Assembly: GCF_900119155.1 (NCBI RefSeq)
Contig: NZ_FPIR01000019.1
Coordinates: 1 to 64,000, forward strand
Source: Ruminococcus sp. YE71
GTDB lineage: Bacteria; Bacillota; Clostridia; Oscillospirales; Ruminococcaceae
DNA: 64,000 nt
Direction: 5' to 3'
In this document: positions 51,911 to 61,062 of the stretch, in pieces
How positions within the stretch are numbered: position 1 is the first letter of the stretch
Layout: each line of letters starts with the position of its first letter
Made by a program: the position numbers and the translations under genes
Notes under the pieces: model-generated
Told to the model about the DNA's origin: nothing
The model's database searches: none
Seen by the model: the letters and a program-made list of their open reading frames with translations, nothing else

Positions 51911-52160
51911 CGAGAAGCTGAAACTTCTGCAGCGTTTGCAGGCGGTGAGATTCGCCGTTCACGACGCGGCGCTCTACCTCGACAGTCACCCGACCTGTCA
52001 GGAGGGGCTGAAATACTTCCGTGAGAAGCGCGAGCTCTGCGAGAAGCTCACCGAACAGTACGAGGAGGCATACGGTCCGCTGACCGCTCACGCAAGCTCT
52101 GCCGAGGAGCGCTGGGACTGGGTATGCACGCCGTTTCCGTGGGAAAGGGGTGAAAGCTGA
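51900..52160 (+). CDS. cotJB: spore coat protein CotJB
   Basis: The 86-residue product has the CotJB pattern LQAVRFAVHDAALYLDSHP and a C-terminal YGPLTAHAS, then WVCTPFPWE. It overlaps cotJA by 11 bp and shares its last base with the start of cotJC. It acts with CotJA and CotJC in the coat. Confidence 0.93.
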   Translation: MADNEKLKLLQRLQAVRFAVHDAALYLDSHPTCQEGLKYFREKRELCEKLTEQYEEAYGPLTAHASSAEERWDWVCTPFPWERGES

Positions 52161-52771
52161 TGTGGCAGTATGAAAAGACTTTGCAGTATCCCGTGAACAT
52201 CAAGAATCCCGACCCTGCACTGGCGAGGGTGATAATTTCTCAGCTGGGCGGTCCCGACGGCGAGATAGGCGCGGCGACACGCTATCTCAGTCAGCGCTAC
52301 GCCGCTCCCTGCCGCGAGGTGCAGGCGATACTGACGGACATCGCGACCGAGGAGCTGGGACACGTTGAGATGATCTCGGCGATACTCTACCAGCTGACCC
52401 GCGGTCTCAGCATCGACGAGATAAAGAAGTCGGGCTTCGACACCTACTTCGTTGACCACACCACGGGGATATACCCACAGGCGGCTTCGGGAGTGCCGTT
52501 CTCGGCGGACACCCTGCAATCGACGGGCGACCCTCTTGCGGACCTGCACGAAGATCTCGCCGCCGAGCAGAAGGCACGTCTGAGCTACGACAACATCCTG
52601 CGGCTGGTGGATGATCCCGACGTCCGCGACCCGATAAAGTTCCTGCGCGAGCGCGAGATAGTTCACTATCAGCGCTTCGGCGAGGGGCTTCGCAAGGTGC
52701 AGGATATGCTGGACTCGAAGAACTTCTACGCCTTCAACCCTGCCTTCGACAAGCCCGCCAAGCGCAGATAA
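52160..52771 (+). CDS. cotJC: CotJC, manganese catalase-like coat protein
   Basis: The 203-residue product is a ferritin-like, manganese catalase-type protein: ARVIISQLGGPDGEIGAATRYLSQRY, TDIATEELGHVEMI with metal-binding Glu/His, and LHEDLAAEQKARLSYDNILR with the second Glu pair. It is a spore coat enzyme that probably removes hydrogen peroxide. It completes the cotJABC operon. Confidence 0.95.
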   Translation: MWQYEKTLQYPVNIKNPDPALARVIISQLGGPDGEIGAATRYLSQRYAAPCREVQAILTDIATEELGHVEMISAILYQLTRGLSIDEIKKSGFDTYFVDHTTGIYPQAASGVPFSADTLQSTGDPLADLHEDLAAEQKARLSYDNILRLVDDPDVRDPIKFLREREIVHYQRFGEGLRKVQDMLDSKNFYAFNPAFDKPAKRR

Positions 52772-52782
52772 GCGGATGAAAA

Positions 52783-52816
52783 ATCGGTACTGTACGTTAA
52801 TTTGTACAGTACCGAT
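52783..52816. terminator. bidirectional terminator
   Basis: ATCGGTACTGTAC (52783-52795) pairs perfectly with 52804-52816, between the convergent cotJC and DUF1667 genes. On the minus strand the stem is followed by TTTTTC. Confidence 0.7.
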
Positions 52817-52823
52817 GCTTGCT

Positions 52824-53183
52824 TTATTCGCTCACTGACTTTGTGGCGGTGACCTTCGCCCCCGTGCCGAGCAGGTCGTCGATGATGACCTGTCCGACCT
52901 TTACGGGCAGATGTACTTCCGCGCTCTTGATGGCGGCGGTGCATTCAAATATCATGCCTTTCGGTATTGGCTGAGCCGTCTTGACGGGAACGGGTCTGCC
53001 CTCGGCGGTGATAACGGTGGTGGTTATCGTGCGGGTGGGGGCTGTTATCTCGCTCTCGGCGTAAAGCTCTCCGCGTTTACAGGTGTTTCCGCTCACGCTG
53101 ACGACCTTGCCGTCCTCGACCCCGACGGTCAGTTCACAGCCCATAGGGCAGTTTATGCAGGTAAGTATCCTTGTTTCAGCCAT
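52824..53183 (-). CDS. DUF1667 protein
   Basis: The 119-residue product begins with two CxxC-type pairs, TCINCPMGCEL and a later NTCKRGE, which may bind iron-sulfur or zinc, and has the DUF1667 core ITAPTRTITTTV. This family is almost always found with a GlpA-like and an HcnB-like flavoprotein, as here, and is thought to be the third subunit of that complex. Confidence 0.9.
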   Translation of the reverse strand: MAETRILTCINCPMGCELTVGVEDGKVVSVSGNTCKRGELYAESEITAPTRTITTTVITAEGRPVPVKTAQPIPKGMIFECTAAIKSAEVHLPVKVGQVIIDDLLGTGAKVTATKSVSE

Positions 53184-53186
53184 AGC

Positions 53187-54452
53187 TCACACCTCCTCCT
53201 CAAGACTGACGTTGATCTCGCCCGACAAGCCTTTCAGCTTGTCACCTTTGATGACGATGTCAAGCATTTCGCTTGGCACGAGAATGCGGTTCTTTTTGCG
53301 GAATATCTCTGCCTCGCCCGAGCGGACGATGATACTCGTGTTCCTGAACACGCCTGTGACCCTGAACCTGATATGCGCGTCGGGGAAAGGCTCGGTGATG
53401 TGGATTCGGCTGGGGACGGTGTAGCGCACGCAATTTCCGACGGTGACGTCTATCGTCTCGTCGGGAGTCCTGCCGTTCTTTACGTAGAACGCCGCTTCCG
53501 CGCCTGCCGTTGATGCTTCCTGCGAAACGAAGTCAACAAGGTCGTGGACGTGGAGCACGTTTCCGCAGGCGAACACGCCCTCGATGCTCGTTTCGAGACG
53601 GCTGTCAACTACCGCGCCGTTAGTCCTCGGATCGAGGGCTATGCCGCAGTTTTTCGACAGCTCGTTCTCGGGGATGAGACCGCAGGAGAGCAGCAGCGTG
53701 TCGCAGGGGAAGTACTGTTCGGTGCCTGCGATGGGGGTGTTGGTGTTGTCTACCGCCGCCACCGTCACGCCTTCAAGGCGCTCCTTGCCCTTGATATCGA
53801 CCACCGTGTGGCTCAGCATCAGCGGTATGCCGTAGTCGTCGAGACACTGCACGATATTTCGCTTCAGACCGCTGGAGTAGGGCATCAGCTCGACTACCGC
53901 CGCCACGTGTGCTCCTTCAAGGGTCATGCGGCGTGCCATGATGAGACCGATGTCGCCCGAACCGAGTATCACGACTTCCTTGCCCACGGAAACGCCCTCG
54001 CAGTTGACCAGCTTCTGCGCCGTGCCTGCGGTGTAAACGCCCTGCGGACGGAAACCTGCGATGTTCAGCGCACCTCTCGGGCGTTCGCGGCATCCCATGG
54101 CGAGGATGACCGACTTCGCAGCTATCTGCTCGACGCCGTGAGCGGCACTCAGCACCGTCACGGTCTTGTCCTCGGCGATGTCGAGCACCATCGCGCCCGT
54201 CTCGTAGGGGATGCCCAGCTCGCGGACCTTATCGGCGTAGCGTTCGGCGTATTCGGGGCCTGTCAGCTCCTCTTTAAAGGTATGCAGGCCGAAGCCGTTG
54301 TGGATGCACTGGTTGAGGATGCCCCCCAGCTCGCTGTCGCGCTCTAATATAAGGATGCTTTCCAGACCGTTCTCACGCGCCGAGACCGCCGCCGCCATAC
54401 CTGCGGGGCCTCCGCCCACGATAACGAGGTCGAATCTGCGCATTTCAGCCAT
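53187..54452 (-). CDS. FAD-dependent oxidoreductase, HcnB-like
   Basis: The 421-residue product has an N-terminal FAD site VIVGGGPAGMAAAVSA, an internal GCRERPRGALNIAGFRPQGVYTAG segment with an NAD-binding VILGSGDIGLIMARR, and GVFACGNVLHVHDLVD near the end. It is a two-dinucleotide-domain flavoprotein, the middle gene of the GlpA-like, HcnB-like and DUF1667 cluster. It probably passes electrons from the GlpA-like subunit to a carrier. It overlaps the GlpA-like gene by 8 bp. Confidence 0.92.
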   Translation of the reverse strand: MAEMRRFDLVIVGGGPAGMAAAVSARENGLESILILERDSELGGILNQCIHNGFGLHTFKEELTGPEYAERYADKVRELGIPYETGAMVLDIAEDKTVTVLSAAHGVEQIAAKSVILAMGCRERPRGALNIAGFRPQGVYTAGTAQKLVNCEGVSVGKEVVILGSGDIGLIMARRMTLEGAHVAAVVELMPYSSGLKRNIVQCLDDYGIPLMLSHTVVDIKGKERLEGVTVAAVDNTNTPIAGTEQYFPCDTLLLSCGLIPENELSKNCGIALDPRTNGAVVDSRLETSIEGVFACGNVLHVHDLVDFVSQEASTAGAEAAFYVKNGRTPDETIDVTVGNCVRYTVPSRIHITEPFPDAHIRFRVTGVFRNTSIIVRSGEAEIFRKKNRILVPSEMLDIVIKGDKLKGLSGEINVSLEEEV

Positions 54453-55857
54453 TGTCGGTCACCTCCTCCGCACCTGTTTTTCTCACATCTTCGATGCTGA
54501 TGCCGAGCTGTTCGGCTATCATGACTATGGTCTTGGGCGAGCAGAAGCCTGCCTGACATCTGCCCATACCTGCGCGGGTGCGGCGCTTCACACCGTCGAG
54601 TGTGGCGGCGGGGAGCGTTCGTGTCAGCGCATCGGCGATCTCGCCCTCGGTGACCGTCTCACAGCGGCAGACGATATTGCCGTAGCGGGGGTCTTTTGCG
54701 ATGAGGGCGTTCTGCTCCTCACGGCTCAGGAGCGTGAAATGTCTGATGCCCTCGCGTGTGTCCTTATGGTCGGGCTTGGGCGTGAGCGGACGGCTCTTTC
54801 CGAGAAGCTCGCAGAGACGCTCGGCGATGGCAGGAGCGCTGGTGAGCCCCGGAGACTCGATGCCTGCCGCGTTGAAGAAGCCCGGCGCGGACTCTTCTAT
54901 AATAAAGTCGTGGGTATCTCCGACGGCGCGGAGCCCCGTGAAGCTCGTTATCGTCTTATTAAAAGGAACGTTCGGGACGGAGAGGGCGGCTTTGGCGCGA
55001 ATCTCGGCGTAGCCCTCGCGGGTGGTGGCAGTGTTCTCGCGGTCATCGATGTTGACGGCGGTGGGGCCTGCCAGCAGGTTGCCGTGGACGGTTTGGGTCA
55101 CGAGGATGCCCTTGCCCATTTTGGTCGGGAGCTGGAAGATGGTGCAGCTCACCATGCCGCCTGCGTCCTTGTCCATGAGCATATATTCGCCCTTGCGGGG
55201 TGTGATGGTGAAGCCGCCTGCGCCTGCCATTTCGGCGATGCGGTCGGCGTAGACGCCTGCACAGTTGAAGATGGCCTTAGTCTGTATCGTGCCGCGGCTG
55301 GTCGTGACCTCGAAGCCGTCGGCGGTTCGGGAGATGGCGGTCACCTCGGTGGAAAAGCGGAACTCGGCACCGTTTTCGGCGGCATTCTCGGCGAAAGCGA
55401 GGGTCATCTCGAAGGGGCAGACGATGCCGGAAGTCGGGGCGTAGAGCGCACAGGCGACCTCGGAAGAGAGAGCGGGCTCCTTTGCGCGGGCTTCGTCGCC
55501 CGAGAGGATTGCCAGACCCTCGACGCCGTTTTTCCTGCCGCGTTCGAGGAGAGCTTCGAGGTCGGGACGCTGAGACTCGTCGAAGCAGAGCACCATCGCG
55601 CCGTTATTCCTGAATGCGAAGTCCAGTTTTTCGGACAATTCAGCCATCATTTTATTGCCCCTGACGTTTAATTCGGCTTTAAGGGTGTCTGGGACTGCGT
55701 CAAAGCCTGCGTGGATGATAGCGCTGTTAGCCTTGCTTGTGCCCTCACAGACGTCGCTCTCGCGTTCGGCGAGACAGACCGAGAGGTCGTATTTAGCAAG
55801 CTCATACGCCGCGGCGCAGCCCACAACTCCGCCGCCGATAATCAGAACATCATACAT
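54445..55857 (-). CDS. GlpA-like FAD dehydrogenase with BFD-like domain
   Basis: The 470-residue product has an N-terminal FAD site DVLIIGGGVVGCAAAYELA, the DAO/GlpA fold, and a C-terminal BFD-like iron-sulfur domain with CRCET and a later CQAGFC. This is the plan of anaerobic glycerol-3-phosphate dehydrogenase-like proteins. The substrate may be glycerol-3-phosphate or a 2-hydroxyacid; no glpK or glpF lies beside it. The second of two adjacent ATGs is preferred because AGGTG is too close to the first. Confidence 0.9.
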   Translation of the reverse strand: MYDVLIIGGGVVGCAAAYELAKYDLSVCLAERESDVCEGTSKANSAIIHAGFDAVPDTLKAELNVRGNKMMAELSEKLDFAFRNNGAMVLCFDESQRPDLEALLERGRKNGVEGLAILSGDEARAKEPALSSEVACALYAPTSGIVCPFEMTLAFAENAAENGAEFRFSTEVTAISRTADGFEVTTSRGTIQTKAIFNCAGVYADRIAEMAGAGGFTITPRKGEYMLMDKDAGGMVSCTIFQLPTKMGKGILVTQTVHGNLLAGPTAVNIDDRENTATTREGYAEIRAKAALSVPNVPFNKTITSFTGLRAVGDTHDFIIEESAPGFFNAAGIESPGLTSAPAIAERLCELLGKSRPLTPKPDHKDTREGIRHFTLLSREEQNALIAKDPRYGNIVCRCETVTEGEIADALTRTLPAATLDGVKRRTRAGMGRCQAGFCSPKTIVMIAEQLGISIEDVRKTGAEEVTDNG

Positions 55858-56262
55858 CATATCACCTGCTTTTTCAAAATCGCACAATCGGATATACACA
55901 AAAAATATATCCGATATTAATAAAATTGTAGCACATCTGACGGTATATGTCAAGGGGTCATTTTATATAATGTAAGAGGGCGGAAAAACGTATGATTTTT
56001 GAAAAATGTGTTAAATGACGGAAAAAGTGGGTCGGAGTCGGGTATAAAAAAGGTTATGTATATTTCAAATACATCTGCGTGTGTAAATTAGTTTAAAATA
56101 AATAACAAAATATTTAGTATACAAAATAAACAAAAATAACGCACATTGACACATATATACAACGAAAACGTTTATTTATTGGCAAAAATGACATAAGAAA
56201 TATACCTGCTTTGTGCATTTGACTGATTTTGCAGTTAAATCTGTGAACAAACCAAAAAACTC
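55858..56262. other. AT-rich gap before the surface operon
   Basis: About 400 bp without a credible gene. Base composition falls sharply to AT-rich from about 55980. I see short A- and T-tracts that may bend DNA upstream of the 56263-56291 promoter, and nothing else that I recognise. Confidence 0.5.
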
Positions 56263-56390
56263 TTGACAATCATAACAAAATCATATATAATATAAATCAA
56301 GATAACAAACCAATCGATAATTCATAGAATTATGGACGGTGATCGGCAGCCGACTTAGCCGAAATCTATTTACTAGAAAGGAAAATGATT
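56263..56390 (+). promoter_or_regulatory. strong promoter and structured leader of the surface operon
   Basis: TTGACA (56263-56268) and TATAAT (56286-56291) at 17-bp spacing are perfect. The leader of about 93 nt contains a hairpin ATAATTC-ATA-GAATTAT and a second with CGGC and GCCG before the ribosome site AGAAAGG. Hairpins at the 5' end of a major subunit message may stabilise it. I do not match it to a known riboswitch. Confidence 0.7.
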
Positions 56391-57608
56391 ATGAAAGCTA
56401 ATACTAAGAAAAACTCAACGACCAAGAAATTGGTCCCGGCGGCCGGCTCGCTCCTGATCTCGGCTGCAATGCTCGGTACTTCGACTTACGCATGGTTCAC
56501 TATGAGCCGTGAGGTTGAGTTGAAAAATATTCAGATGACTGCTACTGTTCCTGAGGATATTCAGATTTCAATTGGTAAAATAGGTAAGACTGCTGATAGC
56601 ACAGTTGTATCGGAAGCACAAGGCGATGGCGCTGTTGGTAATAATACTGGCTATGTTATGAGATCATCAGAGGGAGCCGCAGTAGAGCCTAGAACAAGTG
56701 GTCAATATCAGTCTCTTGACTGGTCAAACAGCATAGACATTTCACATTACTACACTTTTGGAAAGCTTATCCCTGCTTCTTCTGATACTGGCGTTAATAT
56801 TTTCTTTACTCCTGATGCTAATGGTATAGGTCAGACTGTTAAAACGGATGCAAAATACTATCAGGCTGCTAATGGATTATCTCCTATTGCTGAAAGTACC
56901 GCATATTCAAGCGGAGCTGGTTCGGCAAAGCTTAATGCAACAGCTCATCTTAAGACTGGCGATTCCGATGCTTGGACTGGTAGCGGCGCAACAGATTTTA
57001 ACTGCACATATGATGATGGTTACTATGTTGATATTCCCGTATGGCTTAGAACTTCAAGTTCTGAAGGCGCTGACTTAAGTGTTAAAGCTTATGTTATAGA
57101 CAAGAATGAAATTACAGGGTACGGAACCAATACTTCGGGAACATCTGATGGAAAAGAACTCTATAGAGCTGTTAGAGTAGCGATTCTGACAAGTAGTGGT
57201 TCAGCAGCCGCAGCTTCTGGTACAGGAAATTTGATTCCTGTTAAGGATGGTGGTCAGACTGGCGAGACTGGTTATAATGGCACTTCGATTCTTGACTGGT
57301 ATACTGCTTCTAGTGGCGCAGAACCCCATCCTTTCAAAGTCGGTGGTGGTGCTGTTAGCGCTATAACTGATCAGAATAGCACTAGTGTAACATATACTCC
57401 GATTGCAACATTACAGAGTACCACAAATGCAAAGGGTACTTATAATGGAACTTCTTCGGTCGTTCATCTCGCAAATGGTTCAGGAACTGCTTATGGTGCT
57501 ATGACACAGGTAATCGTTCGTGTATGGCTCGAAGGCGAAGACCCTGATTGCTTTAACGAAACAGCAGGTCAGGATTGGTCTATCAATCTCAAGTTTGAGA
57601 AAATCTAA
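56391..57608 (+). CDS. surface protein with AWFTMSRE membrane-proximal motif, possible major subunit
   Basis: The 405-residue product has a Lys-rich start, a hydrophobic helix at about residues 16-32 and then YAWFTMSR at 33-40, followed by a Ser/Gly/Thr-rich beta-type region with no cysteine pairs. A helix ending in AYF or AWF is the form of signal used by SipW-type peptidases on TasA-like fibre proteins, so I infer cleavage there; the rest shows no recognised family. The second ATG (56391) is chosen, 9 bp after AGG. It has its own strong promoter and a terminator, so it should be made in excess over the following genes. Codons for the first 45 residues are GC-rich, the rest AT-rich. Confidence 0.75.
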   Translation: MKANTKKNSTTKKLVPAAGSLLISAAMLGTSTYAWFTMSREVELKNIQMTATVPEDIQISIGKIGKTADSTVVSEAQGDGAVGNNTGYVMRSSEGAAVEPRTSGQYQSLDWSNSIDISHYYTFGKLIPASSDTGVNIFFTPDANGIGQTVKTDAKYYQAANGLSPIAESTAYSSGAGSAKLNATAHLKTGDSDAWTGSGATDFNCTYDDGYYVDIPVWLRTSSSEGADLSVKAYVIDKNEITGYGTNTSGTSDGKELYRAVRVAILTSSGSAAAASGTGNLIPVKDGGQTGETGYNGTSILDWYTASSGAEPHPFKVGGGAVSAITDQNSTSVTYTPIATLQSTTNAKGTYNGTSSVVHLANGSGTAYGAMTQVIVRVWLEGEDPDCFNETAGQDWSINLKFEKI

Positions 57609-57625
57609 AATCAATTAACTTATCC

Positions 57626-57656
57626 AACCCCCACCTCGGTGGGGGTTCTTCTTTTG
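57626..57656 (+). terminator. terminator after the first surface gene
   Basis: AACCCCCACC pairs with GGTGGGGGTT around a 2-base loop and is followed by CTTCTTTTG. It separates the first surface gene from the next four. Confidence 0.75.
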
Positions 57657-57737
57657 CCATTTGTGATCTTTTGTTATAGTTTGATAAAAATATAATGATA
57701 ATTAGCGCGTGGGACAGGGTTTTGGGTGGATAAAGTA

Positions 57738-57766
57738 TTGACAAATTGTGTGATTTGTGTTATAAT
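57738..57766 (+). promoter_or_regulatory. second promoter of the surface operon
   Basis: TTGACA (57738-57743) and TATAAT (57761-57766) at 17-bp spacing, giving a leader of about 80 nt to the next gene. Its presence means the later genes are transcribed separately from the first. Confidence 0.75.
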
Positions 57767-57855
57767 TGTATAAGGAATATTCTCGGATATTTGCTCATTT
57801 AGTTGATTTTTAACAATGGTCTTCGGCTGACACGACCAAAGGAGAGGTGACGCAG

Positions 57856-59004
57856 ATGAAGGAAATTAACGATATTTCGGCTCAGACGCTGCCCGAATCT
57901 GTTGGGTCTGCCGCAGTCGCCGAGGAACTCGCTAAGGAAGTCAAACGGCGTAAGATCAAGCTGATAAAGGCGGTTTCCGCGTTCGTGGTGTTCGCTGTTG
58001 TTTGCTTTTTTATTACGATCGCATGGTTTACGATGTCAAGAGAGATATCGGCAGGGAGCATGGCAATAAAGTCTGAAGATGCCCCTTTTGAACTTGAGGT
58101 TCGCGGTACAAACATTGAAAACGAAGATGATTTTTCAAAAGCTGATAATGATTACGAAGATGGTATTGATATGGAAGAACTTGATGCTTATCAGACGTCT
58201 GGACAGTATGAAAAAATCATTTGGAGAAAAAATGGTTCTACTGCTGATGATGGACATTATAATGAAGGATTATCACCAAATTCGCATGGAAAGCTCACTT
58301 TTTGGGTTGTTCCAAACAGTACTGGAGCACTAGATATTGAATTCAAATTCAAGGTCAGAGGCTTTATCGGAACTTATACTCCTGCTGCAACAGAAGATGC
58401 AGAGCCTACTCTGAATGATTTGTTTGAAGTAACAGAGAGTATGGCAGTTACCGCGGAAAACGGATTGAAAAATGCTGCAGATCTTGCTAAGAAAAAAGAC
58501 GCTTTAGGTTATATACAAGGTCACATATTGTTTTTCTCTGATTTTGATGGAACAAACTACTCAGGATTTCTCGGAACAGGTCGTTCGATCAGATTCGGCG
58601 ACTGTATAAATCCTTCAGCAGAGCCAAAAGCAAAATATAATGCCGAAAATGCTGTAGATGTCACAGAAGGACAAAAATATCAGGTGACTATCTACTGGAA
58701 GTGGGCAAATACACTTGAACAGATGGTTTTTGACAGCACTTCCCAATACAGAGACAATCCAATGTTCTCGACTTCAAACACTACTGATAGAAATGCAATA
58801 TACACATATTTAAAAGATACTACTAACAACTCGGTTTTTTCTGGGGCATCAAACATCGAATCGCTTCTGACAACTATTCAAGGTGGGACTAATTTTTCTA
58901 CAGCACTTGCAACGCTTACGAATGCATACGATAATGCCGATCAGATAATAGGTAATAATTTGGATTACATCTTGATTGAGATGAGCGCAGAAACGCCATC
59001 ATAA
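57856..59004 (+). CDS. second AWFTMSRE surface protein
   Basis: The 382-residue product has a 35-residue charged cytoplasmic N-terminus, a helix at about residues 38-54 and then AWFTMSREIS at 56-65, an eight-residue identity with the first surface protein. The external part of about 320 residues is acidic and beta-type, without known domains. The start at 57856 follows GGAGAGG by 8 bp. The longer cytoplasmic tail makes it a candidate anchor or initiator of the structure built from the first protein. Confidence 0.72.
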   Translation: MKEINDISAQTLPESVGSAAVAEELAKEVKRRKIKLIKAVSAFVVFAVVCFFITIAWFTMSREISAGSMAIKSEDAPFELEVRGTNIENEDDFSKADNDYEDGIDMEELDAYQTSGQYEKIIWRKNGSTADDGHYNEGLSPNSHGKLTFWVVPNSTGALDIEFKFKVRGFIGTYTPAATEDAEPTLNDLFEVTESMAVTAENGLKNAADLAKKKDALGYIQGHILFFSDFDGTNYSGFLGTGRSIRFGDCINPSAEPKAKYNAENAVDVTEGQKYQVTIYWKWANTLEQMVFDSTSQYRDNPMFSTSNTTDRNAIYTYLKDTTNNSVFSGASNIESLLTTIQGGTNFSTALATLTNAYDNADQIIGNNLDYILIEMSAETPS

Positions 59005-59033
59005 TAATACGAAAAAAAGAAGGAGGTGCTATT

Positions 59034-59885
59034 ATGAGTAAGTTTTTCTGCAAGATCAAAAGCTTAAAACTAAAGGATAGAATACAGCTTATTATAGCAC
59101 TTCTTTTAACATTAGCAATAATAGTATCGTTTCCGGTTTATGCATGGTTCAATCACCGAAGACAAATTGCAGAGCTTCAAAGAATTAAAACGCCGGACTT
59201 ACTATTTATTAGTGCTGCATATGCTGAAGATGTAAAGTACTTTCAAATTCCGTCCATCGATGTCGCTGATGAAAACAACACAAAACACCGACGGGTATTT
59301 CCGTTTGCTGTAGCTGGAGAATATGTACCCGAGTTCACTTTACAACTTGCGCATACAACAAACATTCCTTTTACTTATAAGATATACGAGGCTGATTATT
59401 TCAATAGCGAGTCTGCTGCTAAGGAAGCGATTGATACTAAAAATGAAAGTATTGCTGAGGAAGCTGATAAACTATCATATGAATATGATGCGGTTAAGTA
59501 TGATGTTAAAGCGAAATGGACGATGCTGGATCAATACACGTTATCTCAGCGAACATTAGATGAAGGTGATACTCTATATCTGGTTAAAGGTAATCTGGTT
59601 TCTGGCAGTTATCTGAACAGTACAACTTCAGGAACCCGAACAATCGCAAGCAATAAATACCATCAAGAAACATATAAAGATGGAGACGGTACTTATGATC
59701 AAGTACAAATTTATGCTGAACCGTTGTATTGGCAAAGCAGCAAAATTCCAAGCGTCCCCAATTCTTCAGGATGGGGCGGAAATCCATTTTTCAAAACCTT
59801 TGTCATAGAAATATCTTGGGATCCGTCCGAGATACAGAATGATAAAGAAACTGATATGATCTATTTTTCCGCCTACAGAGAATAG
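59034..59885 (+). CDS. third surface protein, YAWF motif
   Basis: The 283-residue product has a Lys-rich start, a helix at about residues 16-34 and then YAWFNHRRQ at 36-44. The rest is a beta-type external domain with many Tyr and acidic residues. GAAGGAGG precedes the ATG. It lies 29 bp after the second surface gene and is co-transcribed with it. No family is recognised; position suggests a minor subunit or adaptor. Confidence 0.7.
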   Translation: MSKFFCKIKSLKLKDRIQLIIALLLTLAIIVSFPVYAWFNHRRQIAELQRIKTPDLLFISAAYAEDVKYFQIPSIDVADENNTKHRRVFPFAVAGEYVPEFTLQLAHTTNIPFTYKIYEADYFNSESAAKEAIDTKNESIAEEADKLSYEYDAVKYDVKAKWTMLDQYTLSQRTLDEGDTLYLVKGNLVSGSYLNSTTSGTRTIASNKYHQETYKDGDGTYDQVQIYAEPLYWQSSKIPSVPNSSGWGGNPFFKTFVIEISWDPSEIQNDKETDMIYFSAYRE

Positions 59886-59925
59886 GTATTATTATTAATA
59901 ATTCAAAGAAAGGAGCAATGGCACT

Positions 59926-61020
59926 ATGAAAAAGGTAATTACTGCCAAAAAGTTTATAAAAAAACACTTGATCACAATATGGTTAGTTATAGCTGCTGTT
60001 GCTTTTAGTGGGATCCTCGCATATGCAAAGTTTAGTGATGGACAGAACTATACAAAAAGAGTTGTTTCTACAGGAACGAATGATAAGGTGCTGTTCACAT
60101 CCAATTTGCTCAACACTTCAAATACGGGCCATCCAAAAACAGTAACAAAGGGTTATACTTCTGATAGCTACTATGATATAAATATTTACAATTATGATAA
60201 AAATAAAGTATCATCTTATTATCCCGGTACAATAAACTATACTTTAAATGCAATGCTTGTTAAGCCTGATGCGAGTAGTACAGTCTATGATACCACCGAT
60301 TCGGATGATCTTAATGCATTAAAAAATGTATTAGTTGAAACACAGATCAATGATATTGACCCTGATAATCCAGTCATCACCTATACTTATCACAAGATAT
60401 ACATATATAGATTGATTGATGGAACGCCAGAAGACACGCCTATTGTAACGCTTGGTGCAATAGATCAGGATACAATGACTGCATCATATAATTTAACAGG
60501 AGAGCAACTAGTTCCGGGAAAAACCGGAAGTGCAGTTGAAAGCTACAGAGTAGTTTTGCCAAAAGAAGTTATTGATTCTGATGTTCGAGTTAAAATCACG
60601 GCTGAACCGAACGGACATAGCGATCTTCCTTCGTCAATAGGCGGAGTGTTTTACATTCAGTCTCAAAACATTGTTATTACAACAGGTTGGAATGGCGAAT
60701 TTGTTGATAGCCGTACAAAAGCTCCGAGTGAATACGATGCATTCAATTACAGAATATCCGGAGCAGGAACGGCAAACAAGGTACTGAAGTGGAATAGTAC
60801 TTATCTTCAGCCTAACAAACAGGAGATAGCTGATCTTTTCGGAGATAATTCATTTTCGGCATCAACTAGTCAGGAAGCACTTAGCTTACCACTAAAGCCC
60901 GATGTTTACACTTATGATATCCAGTTCTATGTAAAAGATGCTGTAGCAAGAGAATACATTAATGGTTTGACATGGGATCAGTTGATAGCGGCCAACCTTG
61001 TCTCTTTGGAAGATCCATAA
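59926..61020 (+). CDS. fourth surface protein, AYAKF motif
   Basis: The 364-residue product has a Lys-rich start, a helix at about residues 14-32 and AYAKFSDGQ at 32-40, where W of the other proteins is replaced by K. The external part is beta-rich with no Cys, containing YTYHKIYIYRL and TYDIQFYVKDA strand segments. AAAGGAGC precedes the ATG. It continues the same transcript, 40 bp after the third gene. No family is recognised. Confidence 0.7.
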   Translation: MKKVITAKKFIKKHLITIWLVIAAVAFSGILAYAKFSDGQNYTKRVVSTGTNDKVLFTSNLLNTSNTGHPKTVTKGYTSDSYYDINIYNYDKNKVSSYYPGTINYTLNAMLVKPDASSTVYDTTDSDDLNALKNVLVETQINDIDPDNPVITYTYHKIYIYRLIDGTPEDTPIVTLGAIDQDTMTASYNLTGEQLVPGKTGSAVESYRVVLPKEVIDSDVRVKITAEPNGHSDLPSSIGGVFYIQSQNIVITTGWNGEFVDSRTKAPSEYDAFNYRISGAGTANKVLKWNSTYLQPNKQEIADLFGDNSFSASTSQEALSLPLKPDVYTYDIQFYVKDAVAREYINGLTWDQLIAANLVSLEDP

Positions 61021-61062
61021 TAATTATTCAGATTGCTTTGTTGCTTAAATGGAGTGATACAA

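Noticed and set aside
56298-56390. A c-di-GMP or other known riboswitch before the first surface gene
   Set aside because: The hairpins do not contain the conserved GEMM segments and the leader is short; I keep it as a plain structured leader.
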